A stretch of 21,804 nucleotides of DNA from a virus, in IMG/VR virus record IMGVR_UViG_3300003332_000010, positions 1-21,804 of that record, one strand, 5' to 3'. This document shows, piece after piece, positions 7,654-15,135 of the stretch (its first letter is position 1; every line of letters begins with the position of its first letter). The translations under genes were made by a program, and so were the position numbers. Below the pieces are notes generated by a model that was not told the origin of the DNA, did not search any database, and saw only the letters and a program-made list of their open reading frames with translations.

Positions 7654-10600
7654 CAGTGGGCCACCCTTTGTGTCTCTGGGACGCCCGCAACGGCACGATC
7701 GACTATGTGAGTGTCCGCAACAACAACCATTTTTCGGGAAATTGTGTCGATCACTTTCCCGTCAAGGTGTATCGGTAATTCGATATAGATGTTTTGCGAG
7801 GAGTTATTACCGCCTCCACGTATCTCGACAGGGATTGAGTTACCGTTTGGCATTGGTATGACAGCTTCTTTATTATGCAGAACCATGTCGTAGCCAGAAT
7901 CAGGGCCATCAAAGACACCACCATATCGTGCCATACCTGGAGTGTCGCCCAGGTCGTCAGAGTCGGGCATGTCTGAGTAGCCATCAAGATTGCTTTGGCC
8001 TTCGTCGAGACCAGGTACATTCTCGATCATGTGCTGCTTGTCTGAAATGGTGTCGTTGAAATCTGAAAAAGCCATCCTGCCAGCGAAATGCCCAAGATTT
8101 GCTTCCACTTCATCTTTTATGGATTCCAAAGCCCGCACATCAAAGGTATCTATTAAGCCATCAATACCAACAGAGGCCGCAAGCCCCGCAACAGAACCAG
8201 CAATACCTGGTAAACCTGCTGCGGCTGCCCCAACATGCCCTAAAAGACCGCCTATGTTCTGCGCTGTAGGATCAATGCCCAATTCGTCCAGGACAGTATC
8301 TACAAGTGCGTTGGTGATATTGCTCGCGAGGTTCGCTGGACTCGTAATCCCACCGAGAACAGCCCCTACGTTTCCACCGCTTGCGACATATCCTGCGCCC
8401 AGGGTTGCATCTTTGCCAAATTCACTGGCTAAATGCCCCCCGAAGTTGCCCATGTCAATTCCTTGACTGTTGGCCGCTTCCACAAGGCCATCAAAACCAG
8501 AGGCATCTATACTTGAGTTCCCATCAAGTCCTTGTCGAATCCGTTCAGCGTCATCACGGGGAATAACCATCTCCCCCATTTGTAAAACTGCTGGCACTTC
8601 ATCTGCTGCTAATCCTCTGTTTCCGAGAAAAGTATCCCCAACGTCCCATTTTCCGTCATGGAAAATAAAAGCAGAAGCGACATCTGCAACTTTTGCAGCG
8701 GCCCAAGCAACAACCATCTCTGCAATGATGTCAGTAAGTGTTTTAAGCATGGTTTGCCAAAGGCTTTCCCATGCGTCCCCCAGGTTGTCAAAATCACCCT
8801 GCATCGCATCGAACAGATTAGAGGACAAAGCCTCCCTCGATTCGTCAGCAAAAGTTGTAAAGATTTCTTGTCCAGCTTCTGCCCAAGTGATCTGATCATC
8901 AAGTAACTGTTCATACCCAAGGCGCATACCATCAAAGAAATCGCCAGTTTTTAAAAGCCTTTCGTCGTCAAGGTCTGAAACGGCTGCGTTGTACCACTCG
9001 TCAATTTTAAGCTGATCAAGTTTTAACGCGTTGTATTCTTCTCTTTGTAGATTGAGCAAGCCTAACTGGTGATTAAAGTTCTCGGTAGCGCTGTGCTCCA
9101 TATCGCCAAACATGTCACGGTATGCACTAGCTCGGTCTGCCGCTAAATCTTGGGCTGCTTTCGCTTCGTCCTCCATTGCTTTCATGGCTTCTTCAGCACG
9201 GTTGTCTGCAGCCTGTGCGCCCATGAACACGTCAGTAGAGCCTACCTGCATTCCATCATATTTTGCTTTCGCAATAGCTTGCCAATTGTCTTTTTCTTCA
9301 ACGAGGGCTGAGGACAGCTCCTTGGTTGACCCTGTAAGCTCGTCTTTTTGGGTAATCGTTTGACTAAGGCCAAGAACTTCATCAACCATGGAATCAATGG
9401 TTGCATTGTGGATTTGCAATTCATGTTCTTTTTCGCTGACGAGTGCGGCTGACGCTTCTCGGTAATCTTCGGTTGCAGTTGAGGCGCCACGCAGATTGTC
9501 AGCATGACCTTTCATGGCAGCGGTTGCAGAATCAAAACCTATCTGCCAATCGTCACCGAAAGGATTGGTGATTGTGAAAGACATGGAATCAAGACTTTCG
9601 GCCATACCGTCAATCATTCTGGCCCAGGCTTCCAAAATCTCATCTCCTGCCACACCAAAAGCTGAGGTTAAAGTCAGCGCCGCTTCTTTGCCGCCGTATT
9701 TAACCGATACCCACCCCTCCACAAAGCCATCAATAAGGGCAATGTTCATCAACTGCACATCATCTGCCATATTGACAACTGAAGTAAGCAGATCAACAAA
9801 AAATGCCTTGCCGTCTCCGTAGCCCTCGAATAACGACGCAATATTATTTGCCTGGTCTTCTAATGCTTCATTCAACTCCTTATACGAATCTGTCAGGTCT
9901 TGGTTTTGTGTTTCGGTTTGACCGATCTTCTCAAGGACATCTCCCCAGGTGTTGCTAAGTTGTTTGAGGGACCCACCTTGTAAGTCTGCCATGGCCTTTG
10001 CCACGCCACCGAATTGAGACTCCATCTCTTCAAGGATGATGTTTTGTGCTTCATACATCTTCCCGGATTTTTGCAGTGCCTTGACTTGCTCTCGTTGCTG
10101 ATCGCTGAAAGTGACACCAACGCGAGTAAGAGCAGACAGCCCTTTGATCGGATCGTTCAGCGCCTTACCAAGCATGGTCATGGAACTATTTAAGCTGGTA
10201 CCCATAACCTCAGACATGTCGAGCGCAGACATGGTGGCACGCTCAAACCCTTCTTCTCTTACGTTCTTGAATGTTGCGAGGATGGACATACCGGAAAGAA
10301 TGACCTCATCTCCGGTTGTTGTTACAGATTGGTACTGTGAAGCGAGATTTTTTAACTCTTGAGCAGAAAAACCAGCAGCATGACCTGTGGCTTTCAATAC
10401 TGCCTCAAGCTTTCGTTCTTCTTTTTCCTGAATGTTGGCAAGGGCACGGGCCTCATTCATCACTTTGTTTAAAGCATAAATCCCTGCAGCAGCAACACCG
10501 ACCGCCGCGCCAAGAGCAACCGCCCCTGATTTGGCCTTGTCCATAGCGGAGGACATCGTTTTGCCTGCCGACTTTGCTTTAGACTTCGCAGAATCAAGCG

Positions 10601-10670
10601 ATTTGTCCAGGGGGGCAAGGTCTCCACCCACTGAAAAATACATTGATCCTATTTTTGAGCCCTTAGCCAT
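7653..10670 (-). CDS. Tail tape measure protein
   Basis: 1005 aa, the longest gene, placed directly after the tail assembly chaperone pair and overlapping its extension frame by eight bases (ATGGCTAA). Composition is typical: a helical Lys/Ala/Ser-rich N-terminus, a hydrophobic Gly/Ala stretch (about 51-68), long predicted coiled-coil or helical segments (220-290, 400-600), a hydrophobic segment near 650-675, and a Gly/Ala-rich hydrophobic region near 750-830. The C-terminus carries RYGGVFDGPDSGYD followed by an NKEAVIPMPNGN motif and a beta-rich end often seen in these proteins. Known role: scaffolds tail tube polymerisation, sets tail length and is expelled on infection. By the usual rule of about 0.15 nm per residue, the tail would be near 150 nm. 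Confidence 0.9.
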   Translation of the reverse strand: MAKGSKIGSMYFSVGGDLAPLDKSLDSAKSKAKSAGKTMSSAMDKAKSGAVALGAAVGVAAAGIYALNKVMNEARALANIQEKEERKLEAVLKATGHAAGFSAQELKNLASQYQSVTTTGDEVILSGMSILATFKNVREEGFERATMSALDMSEVMGTSLNSSMTMLGKALNDPIKGLSALTRVGVTFSDQQREQVKALQKSGKMYEAQNIILEEMESQFGGVAKAMADLQGGSLKQLSNTWGDVLEKIGQTETQNQDLTDSYKELNEALEDQANNIASLFEGYGDGKAFFVDLLTSVVNMADDVQLMNIALIDGFVEGWVSVKYGGKEAALTLTSAFGVAGDEILEAWARMIDGMAESLDSMSFTITNPFGDDWQIGFDSATAAMKGHADNLRGASTATEDYREASAALVSEKEHELQIHNATIDSMVDEVLGLSQTITQKDELTGSTKELSSALVEEKDNWQAIAKAKYDGMQVGSTDVFMGAQAADNRAEEAMKAMEDEAKAAQDLAADRASAYRDMFGDMEHSATENFNHQLGLLNLQREEYNALKLDQLKIDEWYNAAVSDLDDERLLKTGDFFDGMRLGYEQLLDDQITWAEAGQEIFTTFADESREALSSNLFDAMQGDFDNLGDAWESLWQTMLKTLTDIIAEMVVAWAAAKVADVASAFIFHDGKWDVGDTFLGNRGLAADEVPAVLQMGEMVIPRDDAERIRQGLDGNSSIDASGFDGLVEAANSQGIDMGNFGGHLASEFGKDATLGAGYVASGGNVGAVLGGITSPANLASNITNALVDTVLDELGIDPTAQNIGGLLGHVGAAAAGLPGIAGSVAGLAASVGIDGLIDTFDVRALESIKDEVEANLGHFAGRMAFSDFNDTISDKQHMIENVPGLDEGQSNLDGYSDMPDSDDLGDTPGMARYGGVFDGPDSGYDMVLHNKEAVIPMPNGNSIPVEIRGGGNNSSQNIYIELPIHLDGKVIDTISRKMVVVADTHIVDRAVAGVPETQRVAH

Positions 10671-10974
10671 TCTGCCGTTGTCCTATCATGTGGCGGCATA
10701 GATTCACCACCTTGTTAAAAAGATTCAGGTTGTACCAACCATGGATTTTCAACACCTCAAACACCACGCTCAAATCAATATCCTTTGGCCTGCCGTCCGG
10801 TAAATCTCTGGTTTGCACACTTACTAGATTGTAGGCAACTAATGCTTTTTCATTCTCCGGAAGCAGTTCCGGCAAACACTCATCGCATGGAGGCGGTTTA
10901 TTTCTTCTGTCGTAAAATTTTATGCACGTCTCGCACGATATCTTTTCCGCCTTCCGCGAGACGTACTCAATTAG
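10663..10974 (-). CDS. Tail assembly chaperone extension (T part), made by -1 frameshift
   Basis: This frame has no good start of its own. It continues in the -1 frame exactly from the slippery heptamer at the end of the preceding gene, giving 103 residues beginning LIEYVSRK. A TTG inside it would only give a 70-aa piece. The extension has two Cys pairs (SCETC and PCDEC, spacing C-x2-C-x12-C-x2-C), which look like a zinc site, followed by LPENEKALVAY and a helical end resembling the C-terminal chaperone parts of proteobacterial siphophages (DUF1799-like by eye). Known role in lambda: gpGT recruits the tail tube subunit to the tape measure protein. It overlaps the tape measure start by eight bases. 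Confidence 0.82.
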   Translation of the reverse strand, partial: LIEYVSRKAEKISCETCIKFYDRRNKPPPCDECLPELLPENEKALVAYNLVSVQTRDLPDGRPKDIDLSVVFEVLKIHGWYNLNLFNKVVNLCRHMIGQRQNG

Positions 10975-11375
10975 TTTTTTGCCGCTTTCCTCTGGTTTTT
11001 TATTTCGATATCTAGTGCCGTATTAAGACAGTGTGTAAAAAACCGTTGGTGCCATGGAGACTTGGAAATCAGAGACATCTTGTTTTCGATAGTACAGGGG
11101 ATCTCATTACCGTCTTTATCCAGAACCTTCCAGTCAGGTAGGGTATAATCAATAGTCAGTTTCCTATCCTTATCTGTGTCCACGTCCTGAACTACTTGGC
11201 GTTTACCGTTCTTAAAAACAGTCTTTTTAGTGACAGTCTCTTTAGTGATAGTGTCAAGCGTGTCGCTATCCAATGGCCGCACACAAAAGCCGCCTTTTTC
11301 AGGTTTATCCTCATCAAAATAAAACCAGACACCAGGGTTTAAATCTTCAAGATCAACTGCAAATTCATTTTTCAT
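10971..11375 (-). CDS. Tail assembly chaperone (G part)
   Basis: 134 aa, ATG at 11375. It sits between the major tail protein and the tape measure gene, the fixed place of lambda gpG-type chaperones. It begins with DLEDLNPGVWFYFDED and has a Lys/Thr-rich middle and a helical end (FFTHCLNTALDIEIKNQRKAAKN). The last codons are GCA AAA AAC TAA, so the stop directly follows a -1 slippery heptamer. Most ribosomes should end here; a minority should continue for 103 residues, giving a 237-aa fusion. The SD is weak (GAAGAG) and lies within a small 5-bp hairpin. Confidence 0.85.
   Translation of the reverse strand: MKNEFAVDLEDLNPGVWFYFDEDKPEKGGFCVRPLDSDTLDTITKETVTKKTVFKNGKRQVVQDVDTDKDRKLTIDYTLPDWKVLDKDGNEIPCTIENKMSLISKSPWHQRFFTHCLNTALDIEIKNQRKAAKN
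10974..10980 (-). promoter_or_regulatory. Programmed -1 ribosomal frameshift site A AAA AAC
   Basis: On the coding strand the heptamer A AAA AAC is in the correct phase (GCA AAA AAC) and is followed immediately by the TAA stop of the G frame. Slipping back one base joins the long open -1 frame with no stop until 10663. This matches the X XXY YYZ rule and the conserved G/GT frameshift of long-tailed phages. A stem that could stimulate the shift may form in the G+C-rich stretch some 10-50 bases downstream (CTCGCGG ... GAGACG), but I did not fold it. Confidence 0.85.
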
Positions 11376-11380
11376 ATTCT

Positions 11381-11417
11381 ACTCTTCAAGAGTTGGCCGG
11401 GAGCGACCCGACCTCCC
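11381..11417 (-). other. Small hairpins between major tail protein and chaperone genes
   Basis: The 59-base gap holds two short inverted repeats: GGGAG/CTCCC with a 9-base loop (11399-11417), and ACTCT/AGAGT with a 3-base loop (11381-11393). The second overlaps the weak SD of the chaperone gene. Neither is followed by a T run, so they are not classic terminators. They could lower chaperone expression relative to the very abundant tail tube protein. Confidence 0.35.
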
Positions 11418-11434
11418 ACGCGTTGGGGAAATGG

Positions 11435-11893
11435 TTATGGTAAGGTTTCAACTTTCTCAGCAATTGGCCCTGATCCAGTGAAAGACACACTGAGTGAGGC
11501 AACGCCTGATTTATCCTGCTTGATTGCCATGGAGGTAATTCGAGCACCTGCATTAGCATCAGCAGCAACATCCGGCGTGAAGTAAATAATCTCATCCCCC
11601 GATGTCTCAGAATATTGCACATAAAAGCGAATGTCCGGCAGTAGATCGCCCGAATCTCTGGCAGCTTTAATAATTGCCTGACCAGTTGCGTCTTTAGGAT
11701 CGAAAAACCCTGAAAAGCTGCCACTCCATTTTTTCATACCAACATCTGACTTGCCCCAGCCATCACCGAAAGCGGTGGTATCGATCTCTTCCACATTGAT
11801 GGAAAGATCCCAGTTGCTCATCTCCGTGACAATTGCCTCTGCAGTTGAGGCGTTCACGGTAACCATTGCCTCACGTCCGTTGTAAGTAGGCAT
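11435..11893 (-). CDS. Major tail (tube) protein
   Basis: 152 aa, ATG at 11893 overlapping the TAA of the preceding small gene (TAATG), with an AGAGGA SD. It has the familiar pattern of siphophage tail tube subunits: MPTYNGREAMVTVN, then a region of beta strands with NWDLSINVEEIDTTAFGD and WSGSFSGFFDPKD, a helix (TGQAIIKAARDSGD), and a C-terminal SLSVSFTGSGP strand. Known role: polymerises as hexamer rings around the tape measure to form the tube. Position before the G/GT chaperone gene is the conserved order. Confidence 0.88.
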   Translation of the reverse strand: MPTYNGREAMVTVNASTAEAIVTEMSNWDLSINVEEIDTTAFGDGWGKSDVGMKKWSGSFSGFFDPKDATGQAIIKAARDSGDLLPDIRFYVQYSETSGDEIIYFTPDVAADANAGARITSMAIKQDKSGVASLSVSFTGSGPIAEKVETLP

Positions 11894-12063
11894 TATTTAT
11901 CCTCTTTGTTTTGTGTTTCTTTTACGGTTGGGGCTTCCCCAGCATGGCAACTATTGCACCAGGTGGAGACACCTGCCCACATCTTTCGGTTTTCGGGAAA
12001 CTCAGTCAGCTTTTTACGCTTCCCACATTTCCCACAAACCTTTGTGTTCTTTTGCGTTTTCAT
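11893..12063 (-). CDS. 56-aa zinc-finger-like protein in the tail cluster
   Basis: Short gene from ATG at 12063 (SD AGGA, five bases upstream) to a TAA overlapping the major tail protein start. It begins six bases after the tail terminator gene. The product has two Cys pairs, C10-G-K-C13 and C36-N-S-C39, with H40 next to the second, spaced by 22 residues (CGKRKKLTEF ... STWCNSCHAG). This is a treble-clef or zinc-ribbon arrangement like the N-terminal zinc module of some HNH nucleases, but no nuclease core follows. Basic in the first half, acidic and Lys-rich at the end. Tight coupling on both sides supports a real gene. Function unknown. Confidence 0.75.
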   Translation of the reverse strand: MKTQKNTKVCGKCGKRKKLTEFPENRKMWAGVSTWCNSCHAGEAPTVKETQNKEDK

Positions 12064-12069
12064 TGTTTC

Positions 12070-12456
12070 CTATTCCTTCTCTATGAGCAGCCTGTACTGC
12101 GCCATATAATGTTTCAGGCTTGTATCCGGATCACTAATCAAACGGGAAAATTCCCGTTCCATCGTCACCAGTCTGTAGCCTGTTATATTGAGTTTGCAGT
12201 TATCAAAAAGCGTTTTCAGATCCTCAAACAAGTCAAGAACCTGATGCTGTTCTGCATACAAACTGAACTGAATCAGAATTTCCTCACCAGTTGTGTCAAA
12301 GGTAAAGGTTGGAACATCTGAAATAAGCTGATACACGCCATAAGGGGCCGCGGTACCGCTTGGCGCTTCGTTTAAAAAAAAGCTATCCCCTGTAAGGTCT
12401 GTTGAAAGACTGCTGCCACTCGCTTTTGCGGTTATGGCCTCAAACACTGCTTTCAT
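12070..12456 (-). CDS. Tail terminator/completion protein (DUF3168-like)
   Basis: 128 aa, ATG at 12456 sharing ATGA with the preceding gene. It has the layout of DUF3168-type proteins: a helical start (MKAVFEAITAKASG), NEAPSGTAAPYGVYQLISD near 29-47, a strand (ILIQFSLYAEQH) and a helix (VLDLFEDLKTLFDNC), then a final strand (HYMAQYRLLIE). Known members cap the tail tube after polymerisation stops and join it to the head. The order head closure, gp10-like, DUF3168, tail tube is canonical. Confidence 0.82.
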   Translation of the reverse strand: MKAVFEAITAKASGSSLSTDLTGDSFFLNEAPSGTAAPYGVYQLISDVPTFTFDTTGEEILIQFSLYAEQHQVLDLFEDLKTLFDNCKLNITGYRLVTMEREFSRLISDPDTSLKHYMAQYRLLIEKE

Positions 12457-12800
12457 TTTGCACCGTTTTTCAGAGCTGACATAATGAGCCTCTTTGCCTT
12501 TGCTCTGCTCATTTCAATTGCAGGACGAAGAAAAGGGGTTGCCGCCATTTTGGATGTTCCAAGTTCTTTAAAAGTGGCGTAATACTCGTCCCCTCCTCCG
12601 GCGATAACAACTGCACCTCCGTTCTTGAACTTTGACTTTTTGGCCTTAATGGATCTCCTAAGCGCTCCGGTTTCTGCCGGGGCAAGAGCTCTGGCATTAC
12701 TGGCAACAGATTCTGCAACCTCAAGTGACTTTGCTTCAATCACTGTACGCAGATTACTAATCACCGTATCGCCACTGAATTTCACGACGACCTTTGCCAC
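12453..12800 (-). CDS. HK97 gp10-like head-tail protein
   Basis: 115 aa, GTG at 12800 overlapping the TAG of the preceding gene, with GGAGG seven bases upstream. The sequence VASNARALAPAETGALRRSIKAKK (about 31-54) is the core signature of HK97 gp10-like proteins (helix, then APxxTGxLRxSI), followed by YYATFKELGTSKMAATPFLRPAIE, the typical conserved end with the Pro-Phe-Leu-Arg-Pro block. Known role: minor head-tail joining or tail completion component. Ends in an ATGA overlap. Confidence 0.9.
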   Translation of the reverse strand: MAKVVVKFSGDTVISNLRTVIEAKSLEVAESVASNARALAPAETGALRRSIKAKKSKFKNGGAVVIAGGGDEYYATFKELGTSKMAATPFLRPAIEMSRAKAKRLIMSALKNGAK

Positions 12801-13120
12801 TACTCAACCTCCCTGCAAAGCATATCAAGGTATTCATTGAGCTCATCCTTGTTGATTGGAGGTGCCATAATATCAAGCACTCGGCCTTTAAATAAAATCC
12901 GCATGGCAGAGGTAACCCCTGCCGTAAATCTGATGCGGATTTTATGACTGACTTCCCCCTGCAACTTGCCCATGGATAAGCGCTCGGTCGCAGATACCGG
13001 CCAAACAGCCGCCCAAGTCTCATCAAAAACAGTCCAGTTCTCAACCTCGGCCCCTGTACTGTCTTGGGTAGGATCGTTTTGCTGAATTTCTATTTTATGC
13101 TTCAGGGTTCCTGCTCTCAT
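12800..13120 (-). CDS. Head-closure/head-tail adaptor protein
   Basis: 106 aa from ATG at 13120. This start is preferred over one 42 bases earlier because the preceding gene stops one base before it, and because family members begin with a short MRAGTLKHKIEIQQ-like strand. It shows the conserved pattern of SPP1 gp16/HK97 gp9-like adaptors: an N-terminal strand, GAEVENWTVFDETWAAVWPVSATER, a strand HKIRIRFTAGV, and IMAPPINKDEL with a C-terminal REVE. Known role: forms a ring under the connector, seals DNA in the head and offers the tail docking site. Confidence 0.83.
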   Translation of the reverse strand: MRAGTLKHKIEIQQNDPTQDSTGAEVENWTVFDETWAAVWPVSATERLSMGKLQGEVSHKIRIRFTAGVTSAMRILFKGRVLDIMAPPINKDELNEYLDMLCREVE

Positions 13121-13121
13121 A

Positions 13122-13700
13122 TCAAAATCCAAACAACCTAAACGGCCATATAAGCCGATCAACAGTTAAGGGAATATTTGCTACAATTGTTCCAAGCACA
13201 ACAGGCTCCCTATTTTCGTACCAGTGTCCAACGAGCAGCTTTGTTGCGTGCTTCAGTGCTGCAGGAACCGCATCGGCACCCCCATAACCAGAAACAAACT
13301 CAACGACTATGGGGTTTACATGCAACAGTTCAACGCTTGGCCAAGATAAGCCGTACCCAATAACAACACGCCCAGGAACAGAATCAGTATCAACCACATA
13401 GTCGGAATCACTCCATGTGGTTTCAACAGCGTCACTGTCAGTGTATTTAATGGAACTTACAGCCGAGCATTCACCGAAAGGCAGGGTAATTTCTGCGTCT
13501 CCCGGCCATTCGTCAAGCAACAGTTTCCAAGTCTGGCTAACCAGCTTTCGGCCTGTTATTTGCTCGACATGCTCGGTGGCTGCATTGATCAGGGTTTCAA
13601 GGTAGGTATCTTCAACAGTCGAAGTTATTCTACAATGAGCCTTTATCTCATCCACTGACACCGCTAGTGCGGCGGGCGCTGTTTTGAGTACGGTTTTCAC
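13122..13700 (-). CDS. gp6-like head-tail connector protein
   Basis: 192 aa, GTG at 13700 three bases after the preceding stop; no strong SD. The N-terminal half has the HK97 gp6-like pattern: VSVDEIKAHCRITSTVEDTYLETLINAATEHVEQITGRKL (about 15-54), where a short strand leads into helices with the Y-L-x-x-L-I-x-A-A-T-E-x-x-E motif. It is followed by WKLLLDEWPGD and a C-terminal helix (PAALKHATKLLVGHWYENREPV), also typical. Known role: 12/13-subunit ring attached to the portal. It sits between the capsid and adaptor genes, as expected. Confidence 0.88.
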   Translation of the reverse strand: MKTVLKTAPAALAVSVDEIKAHCRITSTVEDTYLETLINAATEHVEQITGRKLVSQTWKLLLDEWPGDAEITLPFGECSAVSSIKYTDSDAVETTWSDSDYVVDTDSVPGRVVIGYGLSWPSVELLHVNPIVVEFVSGYGGADAVPAALKHATKLLVGHWYENREPVVLGTIVANIPLTVDRLIWPFRLFGF

Positions 13701-13703
13701 TGG

Positions 13704-13877
13704 TTATTTGTTTTCTGGCGCATCGCCTTTAGATTTATTGGCCTTTGGGTCGACCAGCAAACCACTGGCCTTTGCTGCTTTTAGGGCGTCGCTTGGAACT
13801 TCAACTGACTTCCCAGCTTTATAGGCTTTACCCTTAAACCTGAGACCGCCGTTTAATGTTACTTTTGCCATTTTCAT
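13704..13877 (-). CDS. Small basic protein after the capsid gene, unknown
   Basis: 57 aa from ATG at 13877 (GAGG just upstream); a second ATG at 13871 two codons later gives 55 aa and is equally possible. An open frame extending further upstream overlaps the capsid gene and a hairpin and is not credible as coding. Sequence: a strand-rich start (VTLNGGLRFKGKAYKAGKSVEVP), a short helix (DALKAAKASG) and a Lys-rich charged tail. Small proteins of this kind, built around a K-x-Y-x-x-G-x-x-V-x-V-P motif, are common between capsid and connector genes in phages. Their role is unknown; minor capsid or assembly factor is a guess. Confidence 0.68.
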   Translation of the reverse strand: MKMAKVTLNGGLRFKGKAYKAGKSVEVPSDALKAAKASGLLVDPKANKSKGDAPENK

Positions 13878-13894
13878 AATCCTCATCAAAGTGA

Positions 13895-13922
13895 ACAGTG
13901 TGCTGTCTAGGCGGCACACTGT
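13895..13922 (-). terminator. Stable hairpin directly downstream of the major capsid gene
   Basis: A perfect 9-bp inverted repeat (ACAGTGTGC/GCACACTGT) with a 10-base loop lies 13 bases past the capsid stop. In the transcript the T run (eight T) lies before the stem rather than after it, so it is not a canonical intrinsic terminator. It may act as a partial terminator, an mRNA 3' end stabiliser or a processing site that raises capsid expression above the downstream genes. Confidence 0.45.
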
Positions 13923-13935
13923 AAAAAAAACAACC

Positions 13936-15132
13936 TTACGCCTGTTGCAGAAGCTTGATAGCCTCAGAATCAACCAACATTCCGCCAACACGCTTGGTGG
14001 TGTAGAAATGAACATATGGCTTGTTGGTAAATGGGTCGCGAAGAGTTCTGGTACCCATGCGATCAACGATTGTGTAGCCGCGTTTGTAATTACCGAACAT
14101 TACAGAGACCACACCAGTGGCGATATCAGCCATGTCTTCATTCTCCGTCACACCGTAACCAAGCAATGATGCAGGCTGGCCTGCCTGTGTTGATGGTTGC
14201 CACAGATAATTACCGTTAGAGTCTTTCAGCTTTCGCAAATACGCATAAGTTTGACCATTAGCCATCCAAGTTGCCCCATTACGTTGAGCTTTGCGAAGTG
14301 TGTAAAGAAGGCCGATAAGCTCGTCCATGCTGATAGCAGTTGCACCGGCAGTTACTACATGCTGCAGTTGGCCAAAGGCCCGAACACCATCAGCGGTGGT
14401 TGCAGAGGTGTATTGCAAGATACCTTTTGGTTGCTTGGTACCAGTTCCGTTAAGGAATGCATCTGCTTCATCTTCAGCAAAATCCGATGTGACTTCATCA
14501 AGCAACCATGCTTCGGCGTTGAAATACGAGTCGTCGAGCATTGTCTGTGTAGCGGCAGGATTTGAATATAATTCCCCCATAAATGGGGTGATTCTTGCGA
14601 GAGTTGGCGTATCAGTCTCAGGGCGTGCATCATCTTCATCAACCCACCCATGACCAGCGCCATGGAGATTAACCAGCTTTTTGTAATCACTGGTCCCAAC
14701 CTGAATAACATTGCATACCTGGCGCATTGGTGACTGATCACGCATAAGAGAAAGAATATTGCGGTCAAACTCTTCCGGTACGGCGTAACCACCATCGGCG
14801 TCGGTTGTGACGTTGAGTGCTTTCTTTTCAAGGCCCTCAAGACCTTCGTCGGTTCCCTTTACAAGAAATTTGGTAAAAGCTTCTTCATGGTCAAGCACCT
14901 CCTGAGATTTTCCAGAGTCTGCACCACTATTAGGTCGGTTAGCCTTGGCCTGAATATCTTCTATCTGTTTCAGGATATTGCCAATATCTTCGTTGGCCTT
15001 GTCAACTTTCTGATCAAGAACGGGATCGGAATTACCTTTTTCCTCAACAGCTTTCAATCGAGAGTCGTTAGCTTCTTTGAATGCTTCAAATGCCTTTCCT
15101 TGTTTCTCAAGGAGTTCTTTCAGTTTGTCCAT
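13936..15132 (-). CDS. Major capsid protein, HK97 fold
   Basis: 398 aa, ATG at 15132 behind GGAGGAT. Residues 1-70 are strongly helical and charged, the delta (scaffolding) domain of HK97-type capsid proteins, followed by a Gly/Ser-rich linker. The mature part probably starts near 104-105 (KK-ALNVTTDADGGYAVPEEF), the usual beginning after protease cleavage. Later hallmarks are SPMRQVCNVIQV, WVDEDDARPETDTPTLARITPFMGELYSNPAATQTMLDDSYFN, the DEADAFLNGTGTKQPKGIL segment, and a C-terminal VMFGNYKRGYTIVDRMGTRTLRDPFTNKPYVHFYTTKRVGG. Known role: forms the icosahedral shell. It follows the protease gene by three bases, consistent with joint expression. Confidence 0.94.
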   Translation of the reverse strand: MDKLKELLEKQGKAFEAFKEANDSRLKAVEEKGNSDPVLDQKVDKANEDIGNILKQIEDIQAKANRPNSGADSGKSQEVLDHEEAFTKFLVKGTDEGLEGLEKKALNVTTDADGGYAVPEEFDRNILSLMRDQSPMRQVCNVIQVGTSDYKKLVNLHGAGHGWVDEDDARPETDTPTLARITPFMGELYSNPAATQTMLDDSYFNAEAWLLDEVTSDFAEDEADAFLNGTGTKQPKGILQYTSATTADGVRAFGQLQHVVTAGATAISMDELIGLLYTLRKAQRNGATWMANGQTYAYLRKLKDSNGNYLWQPSTQAGQPASLLGYGVTENEDMADIATGVVSVMFGNYKRGYTIVDRMGTRTLRDPFTNKPYVHFYTTKRVGGMLVDSEAIKLLQQA

Positions 15133-15135
15133 GAT

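Noticed and set aside
7990-8466. 158-codon open frame on the plus strand within the tape measure gene
   Set aside because: It lies opposite a clear tape measure protein, has a Pro/Ser-rich composition caused by the reverse of Gly/Ala codons, and has no partner genes on that strand.
13878-14066. N-terminal extension of the small protein after the capsid gene
   Set aside because: It overlaps the capsid gene and reads through the hairpin; the ATG at 13877 with GAGG fits better.
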